Below are positions 42,738 to 51,867 of a stretch of DNA of 64,000 nucleotides, piece by piece. This DNA comes from Streptosporangium pseudovulgare. GTDB lineage: Bacteria > Actinomycetota > Actinomycetes > Streptosporangiales > Streptosporangiaceae. Position 1 is the first letter of the stretch, and the number at the start of each line of letters is the position of its first letter. Under the pieces are notes generated by a model. That model did not search any database. It was not told where the DNA came from and worked only from the letters and a program-made list of their open reading frames with translations. Both the position numbers and the translations under genes were made by a program. Where the stretch lies: positions 1-64,000 of the forward strand of contig NZ_BMQJ01000023.1 of NCBI RefSeq assembly GCF_014648055.1. The letters are read 5' to 3'.

Positions 42738-42919
42738 GGTCCAGCCCTTCGCAGCCGTCAAAGGATCTGAACCGATCTCATGCCGGCGGTGACGGCCGGA
42801 CCCGGGCCGTTTCCGGGAGACCGGACCCCTCCGCTTTCACCGCCGGCCCACCGGGTCGGGCCGGACCGTGGGGGCCGGAAGCCCGCGAGACGCTCCCGGT
42901 CCCCACGGAACGGACTCTG

Positions 42920-44110
42920 CTAGCAGGGCGCGATGGCGACGGTCACGCAGCAGACCGTCGCGGCACTCGCCATCGGGACGGCGGCCTCCCGGCACGTGAT
43001 GGCCGAAGGACGCCAGGCGCCGGAACGCCCCTTGATGACGGCCGCACCGGTCGTGCCGGTCGTTCCGGAGTAGATGGCCGTGCCGGTCGTGCCGGGGTAG
43101 GCGGTCGTGCCGGGGTAGGTGGCCGTACCGGTCGTGCCCGAGTAGACGGCTGTGCCGAAGGAACCCGTCGCGCCGGCCTGGCCGAAGGAACCGCCGCCGG
43201 TGTGCAGGCAGGTGGCGCTGGGGTACTCGATGAACCCGACGGCGCCGTATCCGCAGACCGGGCTGATGGACATCGGGAATGACCGTGGACGCTCGGCGAG
43301 CCACACGACGCCTTCCGGGACGCCCGTCATCTGGCAGTAAGCGGCGGATATGGAGCTGGTGAGGTTCGGCGTGCAGCCCGCGTCCGGTACTCCCGGGGGA
43401 GCATCGAGCCCGACAGGCCCCCGCGGTCCCGCAGGCCCCGCAGGTCCGGCTGGACCCCGAGGCCCGGCGGGTCCCTGAGGCCCGGGAGGACCTGCGGGTC
43501 CCCGTGGTCCTTGCCCTGGACCGAGAGCGGCCGGTACGCCGGCGGGCCCGACCGGACCGGCTGGTCCCTGCGGTCCGGCGGGTCCGGCAGGCCCGGTGAG
43601 CCCGGTGAGTCCAACCGGTCCAGCGGGTCCAGCGGGTCCGGCAGGCCCGGCGGGCCCCGCGGATCCTTTAAGTCCGGCAGGTCCGGCAGGTCCGGCAGGT
43701 CCGGCAGGTCCGGGCGGTCCGGGCGGTCCGGGCGGTCCAGGGGGGCCGACGATCGACTCTCCGGGTCTGCCGTCCAGGCCCCGTGGGCCCACCGGACCTG
43801 CCGGGCCCCGGAAGCCGCGCGGTCCACGGCATCCGCGGTGACCCCCGCACCCGAATCCTCTCCGGCACCCCCGGCAGCCCCTGGGGCAGGCGCAGACGCG
43901 TGGCCCCGCGGAGACGTGCCGGACGTGCGGGACGATGCCCTTCTCGGCGTTGTCGGATATCGGAGGGCCTCCGTAGGCGTTCGCGGGTGCCTGGTTCGAC
44001 GCCACCGTGAGGACGCCCGCCGTCGCGGCGAGAGCCAGACCCATGAGACGCCCGCGAGGGGAGGAAACCGGCATACGCCTTTTCTTCTGAGAAAATCCTC
44101 TATTTTCCAT
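42920..44110 (-). CDS. Secreted collagen-like protein
   Basis: The 396-residue protein has a signal peptide ([20 protein letters not shown]...ANA) and a Cys/Arg/Gly-rich segment ([20 protein letters not shown]). From about residue 85 to 235 it has an almost unbroken Gly-X-Y collagen repeat rich in [10 protein letters not shown], with [12 protein letters not shown]-terminal domain has six Cys and a [13 protein letters not shown] repeat. It is probably trimeric at the cell surface; mechanism and partner are unknown. ATG 44110 or ATG 44074 could start it. A second collagen-like gene follows upstream on the same strand. Confidence 0.85.
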   Translation of the reverse strand: MENRGFSQKKRRMPVSSPRGRLMGLALAATAGVLTVASNQAPANAYGGPPISDNAEKGIVPHVRHVSAGPRVCACPRGCRGCRRGFGCGGHRGCRGPRGFRGPAGPVGPRGLDGRPGESIVGPPGPPGPPGPPGPAGPAGPAGPAGLKGSAGPAGPAGPAGPAGPVGLTGLTGPAGPAGPQGPAGPVGPAGVPAALGPGQGPRGPAGPPGPQGPAGPRGPAGPAGPAGPRGPVGLDAPPGVPDAGCTPNLTSSISAAYCQMTGVPEGVVWLAERPRSFPMSISPVCGYGAVGFIEYPSATCLHTGGGSFGQAGATGSFGTAVYSGTTGTATYPGTTAYPGTTGTAIYSGTTGTTGAAVIKGRSGAWRPSAITCREAAVPMASAATVCCVTVAIAPC

Positions 44111-44270
44111 GCCGTTCCAATTCTGGAGGGGTGTATCTCTCAGTGCCACAACGGGCGGCACTGTTCGGCAGATACCCAGAAAATAGGTGTAAGCCATATT
44201 GGAACGGTTCGGCGAGGGTAAACAAAGCTTCAGGCGGTCTGTCGGTAATCTGCACCGGTCCACCACTCCG

Positions 44271-44305
44271 CTGCTCTTTTCCTGATATTTCCAGGAAAAG
44301 AGCAG
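44271..44305. promoter_or_regulatory. 14-bp inverted repeat upstream of collagen gene
   Basis: CTGCTCTTTTCCTG pairs perfectly with CAGGAAAAGAGCAG around a 7-nt loop, 160 bases upstream of the collagen-like start. It may be an operator or a leader hairpin. Confidence 0.6.
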
Positions 44306-44747
44306 GGATTTCTGTCGACTGATGTCCGGCGGCCGCGCCGATCTGACGACATCACTGCAATTCCGGTGTATAACCCGCTGGTCACTGTTTTCAGAAATTA
44401 CACGGGTTATGGGGGAAGAGTCGTATATTCCAGTGTTCACTGCTGTACGGCGGCGCTGAGGTCCGCCCGGTGGATGCCTCCACCGGGCGGACCCCCGGGC
44501 CGGCCCGACCCCCGGGCCGGCCCGACCCCCGGGCCGGCCCGACCCCCGGGCCGGCCCGACCCTGCCTTCACCGGACACGCGGCGCGGGCCCCGGGGCCTC
44601 ACGGCCGTACAGCCCGGGACCGAGCGCGGACGGGCACAGACCCGGCACCGAGCGCGGACGGCCACAGACCCGGGGCCGAGTACAGGCGTCCGCGGACCCG
44701 GGGCCGGGCCGTACGAGCGAGGACCCGGCGCCGGGCGGCGGTGTCGC
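44306..44747. other. Intergenic region between collagen-like genes
   Basis: No gene is visible. The left part is AT-richer with promoter character on the minus strand. The right part contains the 17-nt tandem repeat and, near 44610-44700, imperfect 27-nt copies of ACCGAGCGCGGACGGGCACAG type. Confidence 0.55.
44491..44558 (+). repeat. 17-nt unit repeated four times
   Basis: ACCCCCGGGCCGGCCCG occurs four times exactly without spacers. Each unit contains CCCGGG and GGCCGGCC palindromes. Confidence 0.9.
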
Positions 44748-45911
44748 TCAGTCCGGCGGGGTCAGGTCGATGAACGGGATGCAGTTCTCCGGCCACCGGG
44801 GGTTTCCCGGCGTCCCCGGGGTGGGCTGCACGACACACGAGGTGTAGGCGAGTTTGCCGTTCGTGTTCCGCACCGTCAGGTGGATGTCGTTCCCCAGGCT
44901 CGCCATGGCGAGGCCGACCACGCCGCCCGGATAGCCGGGCACGGACGAGAGGTCGAACCAGCGAGGGGTCGTCCGCGGGTCCCGGATCAGCAACGCCCCG
45001 TCGCTCCGGGGGGCGCCCACGAAGGCGATGCTGCCCTGGAACGTCATGGCGACGCTCGCGCTCAGTCCCTGAGGCCCGATCCGGCCCGGCGGGCCGGGGA
45101 CACCGGGCGGGCCCTGGGGCCCGGGCGGACCCTGGAGGCTCGGTCGTCCCGGAGGTCTGGGCGGGACGGGCTGCCCCTGGGATCCTCCCGATCTCATCGC
45201 CGCGCGCCGGCACCTGCCGTCCCTGAAGACGTATCCCTTCCGACCGCGGCAGATCTCTCTGGCGAAGGCCGCCCCGCCGCCGGGGAACGGCCGCGCGGCG
45301 GCCTGGCCCGAGCCGTGGGCCGCGGTCTCCGAAGCCTCCGTCGAATCCCCGTCGGCCTCCGCCCGGTCCCCGGCGAGCTCGGTGAGGTAGTCCAGGGCGA
45401 GGTCCTGGGCTCCCTCGGTCGTGACGACCGCCGTGTCCCCGGCCGTGCTTCCCGCGTCCCGGGTCATGACGGTTTCCATGTCCCCGGCCGTGCTCTCCGC
45501 GCCCCCGGTCGTGATGGTTCTCATGACCTGGGCCAACGCGGCTTCCGCGTCCCTGTCCGTGCCGGTTTCCGTGTCCCCGGGCGTCCAGGAGCCGTCGCCC
45601 GAGACCGTACCGGTTCCCATGACCCCGGCCGCTCCGTCGGCTCCGGTGAAGCCGGTCACCCCGGCGGATTCGGTGTCTCCGGCGTCCTCGGTGATGACGG
45701 TTCCCGTGCCGCGGGCCGTCCGGTGAACCGTGGTGGTCCCGGCGTCCCCCGTCGTGACGGCCCGGCTCGTTCCGGTCGCGGCCTGCGCCGGAGTGGGGAG
45801 CGGAGTCGCCAGTTGAAGAACGGTCACCGCCGCCGCGACGGCCCAGGCCCGGGCCCGGGCATGACCGCCGTATCCGTTCTCCGGGCCGTATCTGCTGTTA
45901 CTCGATATCAT
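44748..45911 (-). CDS. Secreted protein with short collagen-like segment
   Basis: The 387-residue protein has a signal peptide ([20 protein letters not shown]...AQA). A long Thr/Gly/Asp/Val-rich region follows (residues 45-175) built of degenerate ~10-residue units such as [11 protein letters not shown] and [16 protein letters not shown]. Then come a small Cys motif ([19 protein letters not shown]), about ten Gly-X-Y triplets ([10 protein letters not shown]), and a C-terminal beta-rich domain with two Cys. It pairs with the collagen-like gene at 42920, so both may make one surface structure. Confidence 0.8.
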   Translation of the reverse strand: MISSNSRYGPENGYGGHARARAWAVAAAVTVLQLATPLPTPAQAATGTSRAVTTGDAGTTTVHRTARGTGTVITEDAGDTESAGVTGFTGADGAAGVMGTGTVSGDGSWTPGDTETGTDRDAEAALAQVMRTITTGGAESTAGDMETVMTRDAGSTAGDTAVVTTEGAQDLALDYLTELAGDRAEADGDSTEASETAAHGSGQAAARPFPGGGAAFAREICRGRKGYVFRDGRCRRAAMRSGGSQGQPVPPRPPGRPSLQGPPGPQGPPGVPGPPGRIGPQGLSASVAMTFQGSIAFVGAPRSDGALLIRDPRTTPRWFDLSSVPGYPGGVVGLAMASLGNDIHLTVRNTNGKLAYTSCVVQPTPGTPGNPRWPENCIPFIDLTPPD

Positions 45912-46349
45912 TTCATCCCATGTCGTTCGTGGCGTATCGGAAATCAGGTCCGTTCCGGGCCGCGAGAGCGGCGCTGGTCAGGAGATACCCGACGGCAGGC
46001 ACGACAGGGTGTTGATTCAGATGATGAACGTTAAACGCGTGTCACATCGGCAGGAAAAGCCGCCCGGCCTCCCCGTCCGTCATCGCGCAATGGGGAACCG
46101 AGTGGCCTTTCCATGCTGACACCGCTCTTCGGAACGTTCAGCCGTTGATCGCCTTTTCGGGATTTCTTCTTCCGTTCCCGCGTTCCCGTGATGTTCGCAG
46201 AACAACCCGAACCGGGTACGAAGCCATGCCCGGTTCGGATCCTCCCGACGGCACGCGGAGGGCCGCGGACGCCGACGCGGAGGCGAGGGCCGGAACGCGG
46301 AGGCGGCGGATGCCGACGCGGGGACGTGGCCCGGACGCGGAGGCGGCGG
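45912..46349. other. Divergent promoter region with duplicated start site
   Basis: No gene is supported. Near 46280-46350 there are GACGCGGAGGC repeats. The segment ACGCGGAGGCGGCGGATG occurs twice (ending at 46311 and 46352), so the sigma gene's ribosome site and ATG are duplicated; only the second is in frame. Confidence 0.55.
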
Positions 46350-46859
46350 ATGCAACAGATACGGCCCCCGGAACGTCCCTGGGACGTGGAGTTCACCGAT
46401 TTCGTCGCCGCGCGGGCCGACGCGCTGTACCGGTACGGCTACGTGCTGACCGGCAACGCCGAGGACGCGGCGGACCTGACGCAGGAGGCGCTGATGCGTC
46501 TGGGCGACGCCTGGCCGAGGGTCAGGAAACGCGACGATCCGGAAGGGTACGTCCGCACGATCATGGCCCGCCTGCACATCAGCGTCTGGCGGCGGCTGCG
46601 CAGGGAGCGGCTGGTCGCGGCGGTCCCCGAGCGGGCCTACGACGACCGCGCGGGGGACGATGCCGGCCTGTGGAACGAGCTGAAGGGGCTGCCGCCCAGA
46701 CAGCGGGCCGTACTGGTCCTGCGGTACTACGAGGACCTCTCCGACAAGGAGATCGCCGAGATCCTCGGCGTCTCGCGCGGCACGGTGCGCAGCCAGGCGG
46801 CCCGTGCGCTGGACAAACTCAGGGTGCGGGTCGCCGCTCTCGAAACGGGGCGAGTGTGA
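46350..46859 (+). CDS. SigE-family ECF sigma factor
   Basis: The 169-residue protein has region 2 (LYRYGYVLTGNAEDAADLTQ, then EALMRLGDAW) and region 4 (RQRAVLVLRYYEDLSDKEIA, then EILGVSRGTVRSQAARALDK). ATG 46350 follows GGAGG by six bases. Its stop overlaps the start of the membrane propeller gene by one base (TGATG), so the two are translationally coupled. The downstream protein is the likely membrane regulator of this sigma factor. Confidence 0.9.
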   Translation: MQQIRPPERPWDVEFTDFVAARADALYRYGYVLTGNAEDAADLTQEALMRLGDAWPRVRKRDDPEGYVRTIMARLHISVWRRLRRERLVAAVPERAYDDRAGDDAGLWNELKGLPPRQRAVLVLRYYEDLSDKEIAEILGVSRGTVRSQAARALDKLRVRVAALETGRV

Positions 46860-48301
46860 TGAGGGACAGGGACGAAACCGATCTGGTTCGCGCGCTGCGC
46901 GGAGCGGCCGGCGGCGCGCCCGAGCCGGCCGGGGACATGCTCACGGCGATCGGCGATCGGCGCAGGCGCCGGAGCCACAGGCGGGCGCGGTCGATGCTCG
47001 CCGCGGCGGCCGTGCTGGTGGTGATCGGCGGCGGTACGGCGGTGGCCAGGGATGTCCTCCCCAGCGGGGGCGGGGAAGGCGTCTCGGTCACCGGCGTGGC
47101 GGCCGATCCGTCCTCTCCCGCCGCGGACCCCTCCGAGGGGACCGGGAAGACGCCGGAGATGTCCGTGGACCCCGTCGCCGAGGTCTGGCCCAAGGCGGTG
47201 TCCACCATCCCGGCCAAGGCCGCGGACGGTTGGAAGTATCGGCCGATCACCGGACTGAGTGCCACGGAGCTGTTGCTCACCGCCGAGTCGTCGTTCGAGA
47301 AGGCGGGCCGGCTGGAGGTCTACGACACCGCGGCGCGCAAGAGCACCGTGCTCGCGGAGATGCCCGCCCCGCCGGGCGTGAAGGGCTACTTCGCGCAGGA
47401 TGTCGAGGTGGGGGCCGACTCCATCGTGTGGTGGGGGAAGACCCCCAACAACCGTGACGAGTGGGCCGACTTCTGGGTCGTCCCCCGGACCGGCGGCACG
47501 GCACGGCGGGTCGGCGAGGTCACGGGCGCTCGGGCCCGCGTGGAGCGGATCGGCGTCACCGCGGACTCCGTGTTCTGGTCGGTGCGGGCCGGCGGGGTCT
47601 ACCGCATGCCGCTGGCCGGCGGGTCCCCGGAGTACGTCGCCGGTACGGACGGCCTACACCTGTTGTACTGGCCTTGGGCGTTCGACGTCGCCAATGGGCG
47701 TGAGGGCGAGGACTGGGACAGGAACCAGACCAAGCTCTTCAACCTGGAGACAGGGCAGACGGTAGCGGTGAACGCCCCGGATGGCGCCCGCGGGCTGCGC
47801 TGCGGTCCGGTCTGGTGCTTCGGCGCGAGCGGTGACGAGAGCATCGTGCAGCGGACGGACGGCTCGGACCGCAGGGCCCTGCCGGGCCTGTCCGGCAGGA
47901 TGGAGTACACGCCCCTCGCCGGCAGGTTCGGGTTCTTCAGCCTCTCCGGGGTCACGGGCCGCGACGCGGCAGGGGAGGAGATCGAGGACGCCCACGCGCC
48001 ATTGGCCGCGGTGTACGACCCGATCACCGGCCGTACGGCGGGCGTCGGCAAGCGGGACCCGTCCGGCGGCGGGGGCATCGGCACCGGGACCTCCTCCTCG
48101 CCCACCTCGATCATCTACTGGGACGAGGACCGGCGTCAGGTGGAGGAGTGCAAGGTGGAGGACGCGTCGTCCGCCCCCCGCTCCGCGCCGTCGGGTGCTC
48201 CGCTCCCGACCGGGAAGGTCACGGTCTGCTCGACGACCGAGAAGGGCGGCGGCAAGGAGTTCACGGTCGTGAACCTTCTCGCCGTGTCCCCGACGGAATA
48301 A
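46859..48301 (+). CDS. Membrane beta-propeller protein, putative sigma regulator
   Basis: In this 480-residue protein a 45-residue cytoplasmic N-terminus (ETDLVRALRGAAGG...RRRRRSHRRAR) precedes one membrane span (SMLAAAAVLVVIGGGTAVA). The remaining ~410 residues are extracellular and propeller-like, with strand repeats such as SIVWWGKTPNNRDEWADFWV and SVFWSVRAGGVYRMPLAGGS. Being co-translated with a SigE factor suggests an anti-sigma role for the N-terminus, but no zinc-binding anti-sigma motif is present, so this is inference. Confidence 0.8.
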   Translation: MRDRDETDLVRALRGAAGGAPEPAGDMLTAIGDRRRRRSHRRARSMLAAAAVLVVIGGGTAVARDVLPSGGGEGVSVTGVAADPSSPAADPSEGTGKTPEMSVDPVAEVWPKAVSTIPAKAADGWKYRPITGLSATELLLTAESSFEKAGRLEVYDTAARKSTVLAEMPAPPGVKGYFAQDVEVGADSIVWWGKTPNNRDEWADFWVVPRTGGTARRVGEVTGARARVERIGVTADSVFWSVRAGGVYRMPLAGGSPEYVAGTDGLHLLYWPWAFDVANGREGEDWDRNQTKLFNLETGQTVAVNAPDGARGLRCGPVWCFGASGDESIVQRTDGSDRRALPGLSGRMEYTPLAGRFGFFSLSGVTGRDAAGEEIEDAHAPLAAVYDPITGRTAGVGKRDPSGGGGIGTGTSSSPTSIIYWDEDRRQVEECKVEDASSAPRSAPSGAPLPTGKVTVCSTTEKGGGKEFTVVNLLAVSPTE

Positions 48302-48311
48302 CGTTCTGCCC

Positions 48312-48776
48312 ATGAGGATCTTCAGTAACGTCATGGAGCTCAAGGCCGCTCGCGGCGAGCACCTGGGACACACCGAGTGGCGGCCGGTCACCCAGGAACG
48401 GGTCGACGGGTTCGCCGACGCGACCGACGACCACCAGTGGATCCACGTGGACCCCGAACGGGCCAAGGACGGCCCGTTCGGGACCACCATCGCCCACGGC
48501 TACCTCAGCCTGGCGCTGCTGCCGTCGTTCATGGCGGAGCTGGTGCGGGTGGACGGCCTGGCGATGGGGATCAACTACGGGCTCGACAAGGTCCGCTTCC
48601 CCGCGCCGGTCCCGGTCGGGGCGCGGATCCGGGCCGGAGCCGAGCTCCTCGACGTCAAGGGGACCCCGGCGGGCTACCTGGCGAAGGTCCGCATGACCGT
48701 CGAGGTCGAGGGCGGGAAGAGACCCGCCTGCGTCGCGGAGACCCTCTCCCTCTACGTCCCCGCCGAGAGCGACTGA
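48312..48776 (+). CDS. MaoC-like (R)-specific enoyl-CoA hydratase
   Basis: In this 154-residue protein, hot-dog fold motif DATDDHQWIHVDPERAKDGP followed by FGTTIAHGYLSLAL gives the Asp and His of the MaoC/PhaJ hydratase-2 site. Typical substrates are 2-enoyl-CoA thioesters in fatty acid or polyketide metabolism. It starts ten bases after the propeller gene; co-transcription may be accidental. Confidence 0.92.
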   Translation: MRIFSNVMELKAARGEHLGHTEWRPVTQERVDGFADATDDHQWIHVDPERAKDGPFGTTIAHGYLSLALLPSFMAELVRVDGLAMGINYGLDKVRFPAPVPVGARIRAGAELLDVKGTPAGYLAKVRMTVEVEGGKRPACVAETLSLYVPAESD

Positions 48777-48862
48777 GCCCCTGCGCCTTCGGGAGCCGCC
48801 GGCCCGGACGGACCTCGACGTCCGCGAGGTCACGGCGGTCCCGAGTTCCGGCCCGGGGTCTC

Positions 48863-49498
48863 TCACGCCTCCGGCGGGAGTCCCCGGGCCAGGATCGCCG
48901 CCTGGACGCGGCTGCGCAGCCCCAGCTTGCCCAGCAGCCGGCTGACGTGGGTCTTCGTGGTCGCCTCCGCCATGTCCAGCTCGGCGGAGATCTCGGCGTT
49001 CGACAGGCCCCGCCCGATGCACGTCAGCACCTGGCGCTCGCGCGGGGTCAGGTTCCCCAGGTCGTACGGCTCGCGCTCCGGCACGGCCGTGGCGAAGGCT
49101 GAGATCAGCCGCCGGGTGACCGCGGGCGAGATGAGCCCGTCGCCCCGGGCCACCACCCGCACCGCGTCCACCAGCGCGTCGGCGTCGGTGTTCTTCAGCA
49201 GGAAGCCGGCGGCCCCGGCGCGCAGCGCCCCGAAGACGTACTCGTCGATGTCGAACGTGGTCAGGATCAGCACGTCGGCGACCCCGCTCAGCTCGCGCGT
49301 CGCCGAGACGCCGTCCAGCTTCGGCATCCGGATGTCCATCAGCACCACGTCGGGCCGCAGCTCGCGTGCCATCGCGACGGCCTGCTCGCCGTCCGCGGCC
49401 TGCCCGACCACCTCGATGTCGCCGTGGCCGTCGAGGATCAGGACGATCCCCGCGCGGACCGCCGCGTGGTCGTCGGCGACCAGGACCCGGATGGTCAT
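48863..49498 (-). CDS. NarL/LuxR-type response regulator
   Basis: In this 211-residue protein the receiver domain has the acidic pocket VADDHAAV, phospho-Asp in DVVLMDIRMP near residue 54, and the conserved Lys in FLLKNTD. The C-terminal LuxR helix-turn-helix (LTPRERQVLTCIGRGLSNAE onward) follows. It forms a two-component pair with the histidine kinase encoded just upstream. ATG 49498 is taken because the receiver begins there. Confidence 0.93.
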   Translation of the reverse strand: MTIRVLVADDHAAVRAGIVLILDGHGDIEVVGQAADGEQAVAMARELRPDVVLMDIRMPKLDGVSATRELSGVADVLILTTFDIDEYVFGALRAGAAGFLLKNTDADALVDAVRVVARGDGLISPAVTRRLISAFATAVPEREPYDLGNLTPRERQVLTCIGRGLSNAEISAELDMAEATTKTHVSRLLGKLGLRSRVQAAILARGLPPEA

Positions 49499-49625
49499 GC
49501 GAACTCCTCGGTGCCGCGGGCGACGGCGATCGTACGGGGGCGGGTCCGGATGCTTCCAGCGCGGGTCCGGCTCCGGGTTCGGGTGCTTCCGGCGGGTGGA
49601 CGGACCCGGTCGCCGGGCGGCGCGC

Positions 49626-50810
49626 TCACGCGAGCCCTTCGGTGGGCAGCAGGGCGCGGACCCGCCAGCCGTCGCCGTACGGCCCGGCATCGAGCTCGCC
49701 GCCGACGAGGGCGACCCGTTCCCGCATGCCGATGATCCCCGCGCCCGCGCCCGCGCCCGCGCCCATGACCGCGTCCATGCCCGTACTCGCGCCCGTGTCC
49801 GCGCCGAGATGCCGGCGGCCGGCATCGCCGAGAGGATTGTCCACGGTCAGCGTGACCGCGCCCGGCCGGTATCCGACCACCACGTCGGCGGCCTTCCCGC
49901 CGTGCTTCAGCACGTTGGTGAGCGACTCCTGGATGATCCGGTAGCCGGCGAGGTCCACCGGCGCGGGCAGTTCGCGGGCCTCGCCGTCCACCTGGAACCG
50001 TACCTCCAGGCCCGCCTCCCGGGCCCGCTCGGCCAGCTCGCCGGCCTCGGCCACCCGGCGCCGGACGGCCTCGGCCTCCTCGTCGTCCCGCCGGAGCAGA
50101 CCGATCATGGCGCGCATCTCGGTCATGCCCTGGAGGCTGTTCTCCCGGATGGACCCCAGCACCGTCCGCACGGTGTCCCCGTCCAGGTCGGCGCGGGAGA
50201 GTACGGCGGTGGACTGGATGGCGATCGCGCTGAAGTGGTTGGCGATCATGTCGTGCAGCTCCCTGGCCATCCTCGCCCGCTCGGCCTGCACGGCCGCCGT
50301 CCGGTCCAGCTCGGCGAGCCGCGCCACCTGCTCGGCCCTGGCCCGCTCGGCCGCCGCCTGTTCCTCCAGCTGCCTGATGATCATTCCGGTGATGACGGGG
50401 GTGGTCCCGACGAGGGCGCACTGGACCAGGATCACCGCGGCCATCTCCACCTCGCGCATGAGGATGCCGGCCGTCACTCCCGCGACGACGGCGAAGACCG
50501 AGGTGATGCCGAGCATCCACCTGCCCAGGACGCGGGGGCCGTACCTGACGGCCGCGTAGAAGTTGTCGGTGACCACGATGACGGTGCCCAGGGAGAACCC
50601 CATGGCGAAGTCACCGGCGAAGGCCACCACCCCGAGGCCGAGCGCGAGCAGCGGCCTGCTCCGCCGTACCGCGACCCCCAGGCAGGTGATCGCCAGCGGG
50701 ACGGCGAACAGCGGGGCGGGCGCCCAGCGATGCTGGTAGATGCCGACGGCGAGCAGGGCGACACCGCCGAGGAACGATGCCACGGCCCACAGCACGTCCT
50801 CCCGTTTCAT
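49626..50810 (-). CDS. Sensor histidine kinase (HisKA_3 type)
   Basis: In this 394-residue protein five to six membrane helices fill residues 1-145. A coiled segment then leads into the HisKA_3 box ARELHDMIANHFSAIAIQST with the phospho-His near residue 205, and a HATPase with ESLTNVLKHG and GIIGMRERVALVGG. The region that normally holds the second ATP motif is replaced by a GAGAGAGAG stretch after VDNPLGDAG, so ATP binding may be altered. It is the partner of the response regulator downstream. Confidence 0.9.
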   Translation of the reverse strand: MKREDVLWAVASFLGGVALLAVGIYQHRWAPAPLFAVPLAITCLGVAVRRSRPLLALGLGVVAFAGDFAMGFSLGTVIVVTDNFYAAVRYGPRVLGRWMLGITSVFAVVAGVTAGILMREVEMAAVILVQCALVGTTPVITGMIIRQLEEQAAAERARAEQVARLAELDRTAAVQAERARMARELHDMIANHFSAIAIQSTAVLSRADLDGDTVRTVLGSIRENSLQGMTEMRAMIGLLRRDDEEAEAVRRRVAEAGELAERAREAGLEVRFQVDGEARELPAPVDLAGYRIIQESLTNVLKHGGKAADVVVGYRPGAVTLTVDNPLGDAGRRHLGADTGASTGMDAVMGAGAGAGAGIIGMRERVALVGGELDAGPYGDGWRVRALLPTEGLA

Positions 50811-50942
50811 GCCCCCATCTCACCATCCCGGCAGCGCACCGGACATACGCGTACGGGGCGGCTTGGCCGTACATACAAGGATGTACGGTAGTTCGTCACC
50901 AGCGACGATGTCCCGCGGGCGGGGAGCGGCGATGCTGGAAGC

Positions 50943-51701
50943 ATGATTCTGGCCGTCATCATCGGATGCGAGATCGGGTTCTGGGTCCTCCTCGGACTGG
51001 GCCTCACGCGTTACCTGTGGCGCATGCGGCGGCTCAGCACGGCCCTGCTGGTCGCGGTCCCGCTGCTCGACGTGGTCCTGCTGGCCGCCTCCGTCATCGA
51101 CATGCGCGGCGGCGCCACCGCCGACTGGCGCCACGGCCTGGCCGCCGCCTACCTCGCCTACTCGATCGTCTTCGGCCACCGGACCGTGAAGTGGGCCGAC
51201 GCCAGGTTCGCCCACCGCTTCGCCGGAGGCCCCGAGCCGTGGAAGCCGCCCGCCGGAGGCATGGCCCGGGCCCGCTATGAGTGGATCATGTGGTTCAAAA
51301 TCGTCCTCGCATGCGGCATCGCCTACGGCCTGCTGCTCGGCCTGGCCTGGATCGTCGGAGACCCCTCACGGACCGCCGCCCTGAACGACTTCACGCTCAG
51401 CCTGCCCAAGATCATGCTGATCGCCCTGATCTGGCCGGTGAGCTACACCCTCTTCCCGAAGAAGGTGAAGGAGAACCGGCGGGAGGCGGACGTCCCGGCG
51501 GGGGTGAACGGGGACCGGCCGGGAGGCGGAAAGGGCCCGTGGGGCGGTTCACGGGGTCGGCCGGGACGCTCCGGAGGTGCTTCAGAGGTGCTTCAGAGGC
51601 GCTTCGGAGGCGCTTCGGAGGCGCTTCGGGGAAGAGCGAACAACTGGTTCGAGGTACTCCTCGGAACCCGCTATAGTTACTTACGCAGCGAGCGGCCGTA
51701 G
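50943..51701 (+). CDS. Membrane protein whose frame runs into tRNA-Arg
   Basis: In this 252-residue protein, helices lie at residues 1-25, 35-55 and around 115-165 (VLACGIAYGLLLGLAWIVG; IMLIALIWPVSYTLF). After the basic PKKVKENRRE the sequence becomes a Gly/Arg-rich tail encoded by an 11-nt tandem repeat, and the stop codon is inside the tRNA-Arg gene. The native end was probably near residue 185 and has been lost by repeat slippage. The family is not recognised. Confidence 0.65.
   Translation: MILAVIIGCEIGFWVLLGLGLTRYLWRMRRLSTALLVAVPLLDVVLLAASVIDMRGGATADWRHGLAAAYLAYSIVFGHRTVKWADARFAHRFAGGPEPWKPPAGGMARARYEWIMWFKIVLACGIAYGLLLGLAWIVGDPSRTAALNDFTLSLPKIMLIALIWPVSYTLFPKKVKENRREADVPAGVNGDRPGGGKGPWGGSRGRPGRSGGASEVLQRRFGGASEALRGRANNWFEVLLGTRYSYLRSERP
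51574..51628 (+). repeat. Five 11-nt tandem repeats
   Basis: Units GAGGTGCTTCA, GAGGTGCTTCA, then three GAGGCGCTTCG. Eleven is not a multiple of three, so copy-number change alters the reading frame of the overlapping gene. Confidence 0.9.
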
Positions 51702-51764
51702 CTCAATGGATAGAGCATCTGACTACGGATCAGAAGGTTAGGGGTTCGAGTCCTCTCGGCCGCG
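51692..51764 (+). tRNA. tRNA-Arg(ACG)
   Basis: This is a complete 73-nt cloverleaf: acceptor GCGGCCG/CGGCCGC, D-arm AGCTC...GAGC, anticodon stem TCTGA/TCAGA around CTACGGA (ACG), and T-arm AGGGG TTCGAGT CCTCT. CCA is not encoded. It is the attachment site of the following element: its 3' half is copied at 56671-56712. Confidence 0.95.
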
Positions 51765-51772
51765 CAGATGCA

Positions 51773-51820
51773 AGAAGGCCTCTGAGTAGGGATTATCCGC
51801 TCAGAGGCCTTCTGGTTTTC
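51773..51820 (+). terminator. tRNA-Arg terminator
   Basis: AGAAGGCCTCTGAG pairs with CTCAGAGGCCTTCT (14 bp), followed by GGTTTTC. Confidence 0.88.
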
Positions 51821-51867
51821 TTGATCGTATCGGCGCCTTGCTAACACCCTTGCTAACAGCGGGCCCC

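Noticed and set aside
44491-44558. Short exact repeats that might be a CRISPR array
   Set aside because: The 17-nt units are contiguous with no spacers and no cas genes lie nearby.
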